Shown piece after piece: positions 1 through 8,548 of a stretch of DNA of 64,000 nt. Positions within the stretch are counted from its first letter, which is position 1. Every line of letters starts with the position of its first letter. Made by a program: the position numbers and the translations under genes. The DNA is taken from NCBI RefSeq assembly GCF_030997045.1, contig NZ_CP116899.1:1984001-2048000 (forward strand), read 5' to 3'. A model generated the notes under the pieces. The model did not search any database. It saw only the letters and a list, made by a program, of their open reading frames with translations, and was not told where the DNA came from. This DNA is from Microbulbifer sp. TB1203. Lineage in GTDB: Bacteria > Pseudomonadota > Gammaproteobacteria > Pseudomonadales > Cellvibrionaceae.

Positions 1-40
1 AAATGAGGACCAATAAAATCATTTTATTATAGGACTGCAT
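1..40 (-). CDS. 5' end of a gene downstream of the RHS gene (partial)
   Basis: Only 13 codons are inside the window. An ATG lies a few bases after the RHS stop codon, with a GGAGG ribosome-binding site placed inside the last RHS codons about 11 bases upstream. The visible residues MQSYNKMILLVLI look like the start of a signal peptide or membrane segment. Genes directly after RHS toxin tips often encode the matching immunity protein, so that is the leading guess, but nothing in 13 codons proves it. Confidence 0.4.
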   Translation of the reverse strand, partial: MQSYNKMILLVLI

Positions 41-42
41 GG

Positions 43-3000
43 TTATTCACTCCTCCCCAAGGATTTCAATAGCGACTTATGGAGCGATCCAGGGTGAAAA
101 CCTCGAACCTCCTTAAATCTAGGGGCTCTAGATAAAGCGTATCCACAACTAGTGGCACAAAATGGAGCTGTTGACACAACAAACTCTGAGCTCATCAATC
201 TTGCTTCTTCATTAGTGATAATGAATTCTATTACATCTACGTCTCCATCAAAATTGTTAATATATGCATTTGGATCAGCATACTCGTCAGTAAAAATGTC
301 GGAATGTCTCATTCCTATGGCATCGAGCCCATCAGGAAAATATTCTTGCCCTGCAGGGTCGTAAAGTACTTTACCATTACCATATCCATCATCTTCAAGC
401 CACAACGCTGAGTGATCAATTCCTTTTCTCACTGTAAGTAACATAGCATTTATTCTAGTTTCTGACCCTTGGTCAGTTCGTCGACCCGTAACTTCTACTT
501 CCTCCATTTTCTCCTTTTTCGATCTCTCAGGAGGTTGGTAATGGCATTGACTGCTACCCGTTGCCTCACACTGCTCACGAGTCACCTGATTCATGCCTGA
601 CGGATCAAGCAAATTAATAGGGTCATTTACAACATAGGCATACCAGTTCAGTCCAGCCGCGTATCCAATCGGGTCCGTCTGCATGAATCGCCCAAGGCCA
701 GGATTGTAGAACCGTGCCTTGTAGTAGTACAGCCCCACATCTTCCAGCCACAGCTGTCCAGTGTACTGGAAGCGGCCGGTATTACCGGATGCTTGATTGC
801 CGTACTCGTCGTAGGCATTGATCGCGTAGTTCCCGCCGGACTGGTTGGTGATGCCGACGATACTGCCCTGGTGGTTCTCGTGAAAGTAGCGCTTGGTGCC
901 GGTCCCAGCGCCTTCGTACCAGACGATAGGATCGTCGATGGCGGGGCCGTGGACATAGCGGCGCAAGACGTTACCGTTTTCATCCACTTCCCCAATCAGG
1001 TCACTGCCATCGTAGAGAAAACCTGTGTAGCTCCCGGATTTCTCCACGCTGTGCAGGCGGTTTTCCGCATCGTAGCGCAGTTGGGTGGTACCGCTCGTGT
1101 TTGCCTCAATCAGCAGATTATTGGCATTGTAGCTATAGGTCTTGCCGCCGTGGGCCTTCAGGTTGCCGCGGGCATCGTAGGTGATGCTGGTGCCGCCGGC
1201 GCTGGTAACCTGATTCAGGGCGTTGTTGCTGTAACCAATATTGGTGCCCACATCCGGGTTGAACTCATAATCCGGATTCTCTATTTCCAGGCCGCGGCCA
1301 GCGAGCTGGCCGGCGCGATTATAGGTGAAACTTTCGCCAATATCGTCGTAATCACCACCCCCCACATCGGTGGCCAAATCGGTAAGGCGAGAGACGCCGT
1401 CATAGTCGTAGGCGGTGACTACACCGTTGGCGCGCAACAGGCTCCTTCTACGGCCGTAGTTATCGTAGGCGAAACTGGCGATAGTGGTGGAGCCGCTTTC
1501 CTTGATTCCTCGCAGGTGGTCGCCGGAGTAGCCGCTTACGGAGTAATCGTAGGTGACGTAGAAGCCGTCCGGCCAAGTGAGGCGGTTGCGTCGGCCGTAG
1601 GGGTCGTAGCCGTATCTCACTGTGCCGCGGGCTGTGGTTTCCGAAAGTTTCCGGCCAAGAGCGTTGTACTGGTGAATACTGGCTGTGTTGGCGATACCTT
1701 CGGTGGTGTTGGTGTGCTCCGTGACCTGGCCGAAGTTGTTATAGGTAAAGGTTTCTGCGATGGCGCCGGTCTTGGTCTCCACTCTACCCAGTGCATCGTG
1801 AGAGAAGTTGACAGTCTGTCCATCGCGCAAACGTATACTACTTACTTTGGCACCACTGTAGTTTGTTTGAAGATAATCGGTACTGCTCTCGGTACTACCA
1901 TTGCCCGGCTGGGGATAGACGGTTTTCCATGGGCGGTTGAAACTATCGTATTTATAGAATGTAGTATTGCCACGGCCGTCCTGTACAGATGCCAGCAGGC
2001 CATTGTCGGCTCGGTAGTTGTTGACGCGATCGTCGCGCTGGTTGGCGGTGCCGTAGGCGCTGGTGATCTTGGTAACCGCACCGGTTGCGTCATAGGTGTA
2101 TTTGGTAATGCGGTCGTTGCCGTCCGGACCGGCAGTTGCCAGTTCACAAGCCGACGCCGGCAAGCTGCTAAAGGTGTTGGGATTGAGGCGTTGAGCCACG
2201 CACTCCAAACGCAGTTGGTCGTCGTAGCTTTTCTGCACCACCCTTTCCAGGACGCCGTCGATGTATATCTTCTCCGCCACGGGCAAGCCCGCGTCCGCGA
2301 TACTGTATTGGGTATCCATCTGGGATTGGACAACCATACCGTTGACGGCAGAGAGAGAGATACTGCTGACAACCCCGTTTCTGACCGAGGTGACGTCGCC
2401 GACGGCGTTGTAATAGGTGCGCTTTGCCGGCCGCGGCATTGGGCCGGAGCCATCCGGGTCCACTCCGATTTCCGCGATGGGACGGCGCAACTTATCGTAG
2501 TAATAATAAACCCGGTCATACGTGCCCGGGCGGGGCCCATCCACCCATCTGACATTGCCGTAGATATCGTAACCCGTAGTGGTGGTCAACGAGATGGAGC
2601 CATCGCCCAGTTTCAGGGTTTTTGAAGTGGGCAGCACATTGTTGTGGTTGTACCCGATGATCGTGAGTTGCTCGTCCACCGTGCCCACGCAGGAGTCGAG
2701 GCTCATACTCATGCACTTTGAGATCTCGGTCAGCCTCCATACAGGGGTACTGTTGACCAGGGTTCCGCTACTGTTCAGCACCTTGGGAGTGATCTGTTCG
2801 TATTTGTAGCGGGTCTGGGCGCGCACTCCGGCCACCGCAGGTTTGGTAACCGTGGCCACCTTGCCACTTTGGGCGTGGTAGGTGTAGGTGGTGGTAACGC
2901 CATTCTGGTCGGTGACGGTAAGCGGCTTATTGCAGGTTTTGATATTACTGCAGCTTGCCGGGTAGGTGGCTTTGGCCTTGACGATCGGGCTGCCGCCGTT

Positions 3001-4335
3001 TTTCGGGTATTCGCGGATTTCGGTGATGTTTCCGCGGGTGTCGTAGTCATAATCGGTATAACTGCCGTCCGGGTTGACGACGGTATCTATATAATTATTC
3101 CACTCATCCGTATAGGTATAAGTGTTTTCACGCCCCAAATTGTCTATGTATGTACCTAGGGAAGCATGGCCCAAAAAACCGTACTCACCATCCGGACCTT
3201 TTGGACGTGCTGCTGGTGAGTATAAAAAACTGTAATCACCTATACGTTTTAACAATAGTTTGTTGGTTATAGAAGTTTCCGTACAAGATCCGTTGTAACA
3301 TGCATAACCACCAAAAGAGTAACCTTCCTGTACGCCCAGAGCATTTGTATATCCTTCGTTATTCGGGCTTCCGTACATATAAAAATAAGTATGCGAATCT
3401 TTATTGCCGAGTGCATCTTCAACAGAGCTAGTAATACTATGTCCCCATTCTGAAGCATCAGCACTGGATGGCATCATTATAGTATGAGAGCCTTCCAATT
3501 TTGACGTCGGCCAGGGGTTATTCAGACCATCGCAGTTTGAAGCGCTTGGTTCACACAATTCAACAGAAGTATTGATCGCTTTTACTGATCTGGCCGACGT
3601 TACAGTAAGATTAGTTGCTGTTCCACTTGTAGATCTTTCTTCTGACTTTGAACCAAAGCTATACTTCACCATCCAACCGAGCGAGCTATACACGGCACTG
3701 GGTAACGTTCCGAAATAGCCAGCTACAGTCTGGTAGACCATGCTGATTATTTCGCCATCCGGCTTGACCACTTTTGTCTGTAGGCCGATATTTTCCTCTT
3801 GAAGTCTGTTCGTGGGGTTTTTATATCCATTGGTAATGGTGGTATCGAAAGTTGCCGTTGTTCCATCCTGAATCACGTAGGCGCAAAGAGTTCCGGAACA
3901 GCTAAAACTGGTCCCTGTTCCTTTCACATTCACATACCCATCACCGCTCTGCTGGAAGATATCGGACCGTCCCAGGCTATCAACCTTTGTATACGTTCCT
4001 ACAGGCAGGCCGACAATGTAGACAGGCTTGTGATAAGTCTGTAAAACCTCCAGCTTGGTCAATGTACCCGTATGTTGATCGTGTAAGAATCTTTGCCGGC
4101 CTGGGTTGCGGCTTATTCCACTTCCTTCCGTACCGATACTTACATGCATGCCTCCTATCCCGGGTTTCATACTGAACATGTCGATCCCATGGGAATCGAC
4201 AACAGATTGCACCGGGGGAGGCGCCAGGGCTTCGGTTACACCTTGATCGGGACTGGTCTCTGCTTTTGCTGTCACAGATAAAACGAAAAATATAAGCAGA
4301 AAATACAATCTGTTGTTACATGAAATCTTATTCAT
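43..4335 (-). CDS. RHS/YD-repeat protein with a papain-like C-terminal tip
   Basis: This is an exported RHS protein of 1430 residues. A Sec signal peptide (about residues 1-25, ending near TAKA) is followed by a long series of YD repeats and the conserved RHS core end (about 1190-1248), with the motifs YYYKARFYNPGLGRFMQTDP and LLDPSG. The last roughly 182 residues are a variable tip. It contains VEVTGRR, then DHSALWL and VLYDPAG, then FCATSCGYAL: a His followed by a Cys, the order seen in permuted papain/NlpC-like domains. The DNA for the tip and for the N-terminal third is visibly more AT-rich than the core, fitting tip exchange or recent acquisition. The start has AAGGAAG four bases upstream. 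It lies 19 bases after the Ig-like gene and is probably co-transcribed. A toxin role is inferred from the architecture. Confidence 0.9.
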   Translation of the reverse strand: MNKISCNNRLYFLLIFFVLSVTAKAETSPDQGVTEALAPPPVQSVVDSHGIDMFSMKPGIGGMHVSIGTEGSGISRNPGRQRFLHDQHTGTLTKLEVLQTYHKPVYIVGLPVGTYTKVDSLGRSDIFQQSGDGYVNVKGTGTSFSCSGTLCAYVIQDGTTATFDTTITNGYKNPTNRLQEENIGLQTKVVKPDGEIISMVYQTVAGYFGTLPSAVYSSLGWMVKYSFGSKSEERSTSGTATNLTVTSARSVKAINTSVELCEPSASNCDGLNNPWPTSKLEGSHTIMMPSSADASEWGHSITSSVEDALGNKDSHTYFYMYGSPNNEGYTNALGVQEGYSFGGYACYNGSCTETSITNKLLLKRIGDYSFLYSPAARPKGPDGEYGFLGHASLGTYIDNLGRENTYTYTDEWNNYIDTVVNPDGSYTDYDYDTRGNITEIREYPKNGGSPIVKAKATYPASCSNIKTCNKPLTVTDQNGVTTTYTYHAQSGKVATVTKPAVAGVRAQTRYKYEQITPKVLNSSGTLVNSTPVWRLTEISKCMSMSLDSCVGTVDEQLTIIGYNHNNVLPTSKTLKLGDGSISLTTTTGYDIYGNVRWVDGPRPGTYDRVYYYYDKLRRPIAEIGVDPDGSGPMPRPAKRTYYNAVGDVTSVRNGVVSSISLSAVNGMVVQSQMDTQYSIADAGLPVAEKIYIDGVLERVVQKSYDDQLRLECVAQRLNPNTFSSLPASACELATAGPDGNDRITKYTYDATGAVTKITSAYGTANQRDDRVNNYRADNGLLASVQDGRGNTTFYKYDSFNRPWKTVYPQPGNGSTESSTDYLQTNYSGAKVSSIRLRDGQTVNFSHDALGRVETKTGAIAETFTYNNFGQVTEHTNTTEGIANTASIHQYNALGRKLSETTARGTVRYGYDPYGRRNRLTWPDGFYVTYDYSVSGYSGDHLRGIKESGSTTIASFAYDNYGRRRSLLRANGVVTAYDYDGVSRLTDLATDVGGGDYDDIGESFTYNRAGQLAGRGLEIENPDYEFNPDVGTNIGYSNNALNQVTSAGGTSITYDARGNLKAHGGKTYSYNANNLLIEANTSGTTQLRYDAENRLHSVEKSGSYTGFLYDGSDLIGEVDENGNVLRRYVHGPAIDDPIVWYEGAGTGTKRYFHENHQGSIVGITNQSGGNYAINAYDEYGNQASGNTGRFQYTGQLWLEDVGLYYYKARFYNPGLGRFMQTDPIGYAAGLNWYAYVVNDPINLLDPSGMNQVTREQCEATGSSQCHYQPPERSKKEKMEEVEVTGRRTDQGSETRINAMLLTVRKGIDHSALWLEDDGYGNGKVLYDPAGQEYFPDGLDAIGMRHSDIFTDEYADPNAYINNFDGDVDVIEFIITNEEARLMSSEFVVSTAPFCATSCGYALSRAPRFKEVRGFHPGSLHKSLLKSLGRSE

Positions 4336-4354
4336 CGAACTTCCTTATTTTCGA

Positions 4355-5791
4355 TTATTCGCTCACACTTTTGTTTGTTCTATTGTCAGATTTGTCATAC
4401 TGGTAATTGGCTGTCTTACCGTCAGTGCCGACAACCTTAACCAGGCGCCCCAGCTCATCATAGCGGTAACTCACTAAGCCACCAGGTTCTTTGATGGTTA
4501 AGGTAAAACTTTTATTCACGCTAGCCGTGCCGTCGTTAACTGTAAGAGTTACAGTGGCACTGCCGGACTTATATCTGACTGGAGTTAGTATGATCCGTTT
4601 GCCACCGGAGTGACTGGCAAGCTGTATCTGATTATTGGGGAGCAGGGTTGTGTTGCTGGAACTGGCTGATACCTGCAAGGAACTGAGCGAGGTTTCCACA
4701 TCAGAAATGGCAACGATTAATTCCACCGTGGTATTCATGTTCGTGGTCTTATCTGAAATCACCCCTATAACCGGAACGTCGTTGACCGGATTAACCGTGA
4801 GCAGGAAGGAGTCGCTGGCGCTCTTGCTGCCGTCAGAAACGGTAATGATGACAGTCGCGCTGCCACTTTTATTAGCGACGGGCTTTAGCGTTACCGTTCT
4901 GCTGCCACCAGAACCGCCGAAGGTAATTCTGCTGATCGGCAGGAGCGCGGTGTTGCTGGAGGTGGCGGATAGCGTGAGGGAGCCGTTCGCAGTTTCCACA
5001 TCAGACACGCTGAAAGAGATCGTTTTGGAACCATCTTCATTGATGGCCTGATTGGCGATATTACTGATGGTCGGCGTATCGTTGACTGCGTTGACTGTCA
5101 GGATAAAGCTGTCCTGCACCGTTTTTTCGCCATCGGAAACGCTGATGGTAATAGTTGTGCTACCACTCTTGTTTGCCGCTGGTTTGAGAGTAACAGTCCT
5201 GCTGCCACCGGAACCACCAAAAGTGATGTTGCCGCTGGGCAGGAGTGTGGTGTTGCTGGAACTTTTGGACAGGCTCAGCTGCCCCGCGGGTGTTTCCCTG
5301 TCCGAGATACTGAAAGAAACTGTCTTGGTGCCATCTTCGTTGATATTTTGATTGGCGATATTGCTAATGGTGGGAGCCTGGTTCGTTAAAGAAACCGTTG
5401 CGCTAGCTGTCTTGGTCACATATCTATAGCTCCCCTGCTCGTACTGCAATTCCACCCACTCCAGAGTAAATCTGGTGGTACCCGTTCTAACCGTGGCAAC
5501 AGTTTCGTAGGGTATTGCCTGCCCGCTTCCATCAGTGAAGGTGGTATCGGATAGGGTTGCACCGTTAGTGGCACTAAGAGTGCACTGGTGGGTGACGGAC
5601 CAGCAAGACCCACTCAGCGTCACCTGGCCAGTAACAGAGCACACGCCACCATCACATCCCCAACTCGGCGTCACGCCACTTGCGCTAATGTCAGAGGCTC
5701 TGGCCACTGCAGCGCATAACCCAAACGCTATTAAAATTATTCCCCGGACAGACAACAGCGTGAAATTTTTGTTTTTCTTCCTAGGCCTCAT
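4355..5791 (-). CDS. Exported Ig/cadherin-like repeat protein with a YD-repeat tail
   Basis: The 478-residue product begins with a basic, hydrophobic signal peptide (about 1-32). A unique N-terminal part has paired cysteines (CDGGVCSV, CWSVTHQC). Three about 100-residue beta-sandwich repeats follow (roughly 137-236, 237-336, 337-436), the first two each opening with PTISNIANQ.INEDG and each repeat carrying an S(V)SDGEK/NDGT-type strand. The last 40 residues (VSYRYDELGRLVKVVGTDG and what follows) are a short YD repeat like those of the RHS protein encoded next. AAGGAA lies six bases before the ATG. The gene ends 19 bases before the RHS start, so the two probably form one operon; this protein may be a surface or scaffold partner for the RHS shell. 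Function unknown. Confidence 0.8.
   Translation of the reverse strand: MRPRKKNKNFTLLSVRGIILIAFGLCAAVARASDISASGVTPSWGCDGGVCSVTGQVTLSGSCWSVTHQCTLSATNGATLSDTTFTDGSGQAIPYETVATVRTGTTRFTLEWVELQYEQGSYRYVTKTASATVSLTNQAPTISNIANQNINEDGTKTVSFSISDRETPAGQLSLSKSSSNTTLLPSGNITFGGSGGSRTVTLKPAANKSGSTTITISVSDGEKTVQDSFILTVNAVNDTPTISNIANQAINEDGSKTISFSVSDVETANGSLTLSATSSNTALLPISRITFGGSGGSRTVTLKPVANKSGSATVIITVSDGSKSASDSFLLTVNPVNDVPVIGVISDKTTNMNTTVELIVAISDVETSLSSLQVSASSSNTTLLPNNQIQLASHSGGKRIILTPVRYKSGSATVTLTVNDGTASVNKSFTLTIKEPGGLVSYRYDELGRLVKVVGTDGKTANYQYDKSDNRTNKSVSE
4500..5390 (-). repeat. Three 300-bp coding repeats in the Ig-like gene
   Basis: The sequence GCTGCCACC(G/A)GAACC recurs at 5201 and 4901, and a related GCCACCGGAG block at about 4601, an exact or near-exact 300-base period. 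Each unit encodes one 100-residue domain. The first two units are much more alike than the third, suggesting a recent duplication. Confidence 0.8.
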
Positions 5792-5970
5792 AAAAAATTC
5801 CTTGGCACATACTATATTTAAGGTACGGTACTACGATACAAATGGAAGGAGTGTTTTGTCAATCGGTAGGGTGTCATGTTGACGTGGCACGGACTGAGCC
5901 AGAGATCAGAAGAGGTATAATATTTTTTCGCCTGCAGGCAGGCTCCTACGATTTTTCCTTCTGAGTAGTG

Positions 5971-6004
5971 AATAAAAAGAGCAACCACCAATAGCGATTG
6001 CTCT
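5971..6004 (-). terminator. Rho-independent terminator after the GH43 arabinanase
   Basis: Read on the minus strand, AGAGCAA pairs with TTGCTCT across a short loop and is followed by TTTTTATT. It lies 28 bases beyond the GH43 stop codon and separates this gene from the RHS locus. Confidence 0.7.
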
Positions 6005-6031
6005 CCTTTTTCTTTAACGCATTACTTCAAT

Positions 6032-7417
6032 TCAGGGCTTGCGGAAATACCACTCCTGGTTGCTCCTGCCTGTCTCGGACCACTGGATAACATTGGCACC
6101 CTCGGACTGGCTCTTGCTGCTCACGTCCAGCACATGGCCGCTCAGGCGTGAGCGGATAAGGAAATAGCCGGCGCCGACTCTTTCCAGCTGCCACTGCTGG
6201 CCTTCACCACCCCAATAATCCCACTGGGCGATATTGGCACCGGCATCCATGGAGACCTCCCATACATCCAGGCTTTTGGCGCTGCGGTCATTGATCAGGC
6301 TGTAGTAGCCGTTGCCCAGGTCGCTCAGCCGCCAGCGCTGGCCCGCGGAGCCGGCATAGCTGCCCTGTTCAACATTGGCGCCGTTGTCTGTGGAGTTGTT
6401 TGCCACCGCGAGCGCCTTGCCGCTGTGCCGCGCCTCGATGATATAGGTGCCGTCGGTGGGCGGGCCGGCGACTGAAGGGCAATTTCCGGGGGTAAAGTCC
6501 CGGGACAGGACCGGCCAGTCGGCGGAATAGGTCAGGCTGAGGATATCCAGCTTGGCGGCGCCGCCGTCAGTGGCGTCGTAGTAGTGGGTGGACACGTAGC
6601 TGCAGCTGCCTTCCTGCAGCAGGCCGATATGCCCTGGCCCGTGATACTTGCCATCATGGTTGGGCAATATGGTGCGCCAGCCGCTGTAAGGCCCGGTAAC
6701 ACTGGTCGAGCGGCCGACTTCTATGTAGTAGGTGCTGTCCAGCCCGTCGCAACAGACTCCCCGGTTTACGAAGAGGTAGTAATAGTTACCGTTTTTGGTG
6801 ATGTAGGGTGCCTCGATACTCTGGTGGCCGCCGCCGTAGAGGTGCGTCACGCCACCGATGGTCTTTCCGGTGGAGGGATTGATTTCGATAATCCCGATGC
6901 CGCCGTGCCAGGAGCCGTAGGACATGTAGACCCTGCCGTCGTTATTCCGGAACAGCGCCGGGTCGATGGCGTTTATCTCGTCCATCCCCCCATTGGAGCT
7001 GATCACCATACCCAGGTCCTGCCAGTTGGGGTTGTTCAGCGACGGCGTACGCACTACACCGATCGCCGAACGCGAGGAACCGAATGTGGACACCGAATAG
7101 TAGAGATAGTAATAGCCGTTCATGTGAATGACATCCGGCGCCCAGAATTCGCCGTCGAAATCGGGCACTGCACTGTCGATCCAGGATGGCCAGCTGTTGA
7201 GAGGAAACACTGTCTGGGGACCGGGAGTCCACTCCACCAGGTTCTGGGAAGTGGAGTACCAGATACCGTCACCGGTGGTGAAGTGGTAGTAGGTGCTGTC
7301 ATCTTTGACCAGGGCCGCGGGATCGTGGGAGTTATCCAAGCCGGTAAGCTCCAGCGCCATTGCCTGGAAACTCAGGCAAAGGGGAAGTAACACACGGATT
7401 AAAGTGCGCAGCATCAT
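6032..7417 (-). CDS. Exported GH43 arabinan endo-1,5-alpha-L-arabinosidase with CBM13
   Basis: The 461-residue protein has a Sec signal peptide (1-21, ending QAMA). A five-bladed GH43 propeller follows (about 25-320), with the three expected acidic residues in SHDPALVKDD (base), IDPALFRNN (pKa modulator) and SIEAPYITKNG (acid). Residues about 325-461 form a ricin-type beta-trefoil (CBM13) with the three QxW motifs GQRWRL, GQQWQL and NQEWYF. It should cut arabinan outside the cytoplasm, feeding the uptake and catabolic genes upstream. It has AAAGG before its ATG and a candidate operator at 7467-7485. It has its own terminator, so it is likely a separate unit. Endo versus exo action is inferred from family resemblance. 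Confidence 0.9.
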   Translation of the reverse strand: MMLRTLIRVLLPLCLSFQAMALELTGLDNSHDPAALVKDDSTYYHFTTGDGIWYSTSQNLVEWTPGPQTVFPLNSWPSWIDSAVPDFDGEFWAPDVIHMNGYYYLYYSVSTFGSSRSAIGVVRTPSLNNPNWQDLGMVISSNGGMDEINAIDPALFRNNDGRVYMSYGSWHGGIGIIEINPSTGKTIGGVTHLYGGGHQSIEAPYITKNGNYYYLFVNRGVCCDGLDSTYYIEVGRSTSVTGPYSGWRTILPNHDGKYHGPGHIGLLQEGSCSYVSTHYYDATDGGAAKLDILSLTYSADWPVLSRDFTPGNCPSVAGPPTDGTYIIEARHSGKALAVANNSTDNGANVEQGSYAGSAGQRWRLSDLGNGYYSLINDRSAKSLDVWEVSMDAGANIAQWDYWGGEGQQWQLERVGAGYFLIRSRLSGHVLDVSSKSQSEGANVIQWSETGRSNQEWYFRKP

Positions 7418-7466
7418 TGCTTTTACCTTTCTTTATTTTTGAAGGATGGGTGGGACGTAAGTTATT

Positions 7467-7485
7467 TGTATTATTATATGCTGCT
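7467..7485 (-). promoter_or_regulatory. Candidate arabinose-regulator operator/promoter for GH43
   Basis: TATTATTATATG at 7469-7480 closely matches TATTATTGTATG in front of the IlvD-type gene. On the minus strand the same bases contain TATAAT, a possible -10, but there is no good -35 at 17 bases. The palindrome is weaker here than at 18799. Confidence 0.4.
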
Positions 7486-7651
7486 GAAAAGCTGAGGAGT
7501 AGTAATCCGGACCATGCCAGCAAAAGATTTGAGACTTCTGTCCCAAATGTCCAAGGTTATGCTGTCATGAATGACACCATTGACAGGTATCAAGAGGGGA
7601 GCGGCAGTGGACAGGTTTCCCTGCCCACACCGTGGGAGATAAACCGCCGGT

Positions 7652-8548
7652 CTAACCGACAAGTGATGCCGCGTCGAACCGGCAGTCGGGGAGACCGCGA
7701 AACGGTGTCCGGAACACAAACAGGCTGCCTGCCTGCGGTTCCTGATCCAGCGTCCACTCGCTCAGGGAATCCCGCGCGGAAGTGACAAACAACAGATCCA
7801 TATTCTCGCCGCCGAAAGCCGCACAGGTGGGCTGGCTGACCGGCATAGGAATTGCGCCCGCCGTGTTGCCGTCGGGCGCATAGCGCTCGACTCGCGCCCC
7901 GCGCCACTGGGCCGACCAAAGATACCCCTCCGTATCTACCGTAGCGCCGTCGGGATAGCGATTGACCATGGTGCGGGCGAAGAGTTGGCGGTTGCCGATG
8001 TCGCCGCTTCGCGCATCGAAATCGTAACGGTAGATGCTTCTGCGCACCGAATCGGCAAAATAAAAGTGGCTGGAGTCCGGGCTCCAACAGCTGCCGTTGG
8101 AAATATGGATATCGCCGGCCATTTGCGTCACAGTGCCGTCTCCCTCCAGGCGATACAGGCTCGCCTTTGCATCCGGGGAGTCGTCTTCGACCATGGTGCC
8201 GGCCCAGAAACGGCCCTGGCGGTCTATCTTGCCATCGTTAAAGCGCATACCGGAATCGGGCGGCAGCAGTGCTTTCTCCCAAAGGATCTCGCTGCGCCGG
8301 TAGTCGTAGAGAGCAAAGCCCCTTTCAAAAGCGGCGACGATACAGTTCTCCCGGTCGGTGAATGCGAAGGCGCAGAGCCGCTCCGGCGTATCAAAAACCT
8401 CCAACTCCCGGCTCGGCCAGTGCAGGCGGTAGAGCCTGCACTCCTGAATATCCGTCCACCAGACACTCTGGTCCTGACCATTCCATTGAACGCCCTCACC
8501 GAGGGTATTCCCCACTTCGAACGCATCGAGCAGCTGTACTTCATGCAT
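7652..8548 (-). CDS. SMP-30/gluconolactonase-family sugar lactonase
   Basis: This 298-residue six-bladed propeller belongs to the SMP-30/regucalcin family, whose members use a divalent metal to hydrolyse aldonolactones. Family landmarks include LGEGVQWNG with the metal-binding Glu, the RFNDGKIDRQGRFWAGTM block and ISNGSCWSPDS. In the Weimberg route it would open L-arabino-1,4-lactone to L-arabonate, between the SDR dehydrogenase and the IlvD-type dehydratase encoded in the same run. I chose the ATG at 8548 because AAGGAGGGG lies six bases upstream; it overlaps the stop of the permease gene by eight bases, implying translational coupling. It is the last gene of the minus-strand catabolic run. 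Confidence 0.85.
   Translation of the reverse strand: MHEVQLLDAFEVGNTLGEGVQWNGQDQSVWWTDIQECRLYRLHWPSRELEVFDTPERLCAFAFTDRENCIVAAFERGFALYDYRRSEILWEKALLPPDSGMRFNDGKIDRQGRFWAGTMVEDDSPDAKASLYRLEGDGTVTQMAGDIHISNGSCWSPDSSHFYFADSVRRSIYRYDFDARSGDIGNRQLFARTMVNRYPDGATVDTEGYLWSAQWRGARVERYAPDGNTAGAIPMPVSQPTCAAFGGENMDLLFVTSARDSLSEWTLDQEPQAGSLFVFRTPFRGLPDCRFDAASLVG

Noticed and set aside
43..4335. Complete type VI secretion or Tc toxin locus
   Set aside because: No VgrG, PAAR, Hcp or TcA/TcB genes occur here, and the RHS protein has a Sec signal peptide, so export is by another route.
4500..5390. RTX or giant adhesin secreted by type I export
   Set aside because: No GGxGxD repeats or type I secretion genes are nearby; the protein has a Sec signal and only three repeats.
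7563..7576. TGTCAT-GA-ATGACA palindrome as an operator
   Set aside because: It is short, unique in the window and lies downstream of the lactonase stop without a promoter nearby.
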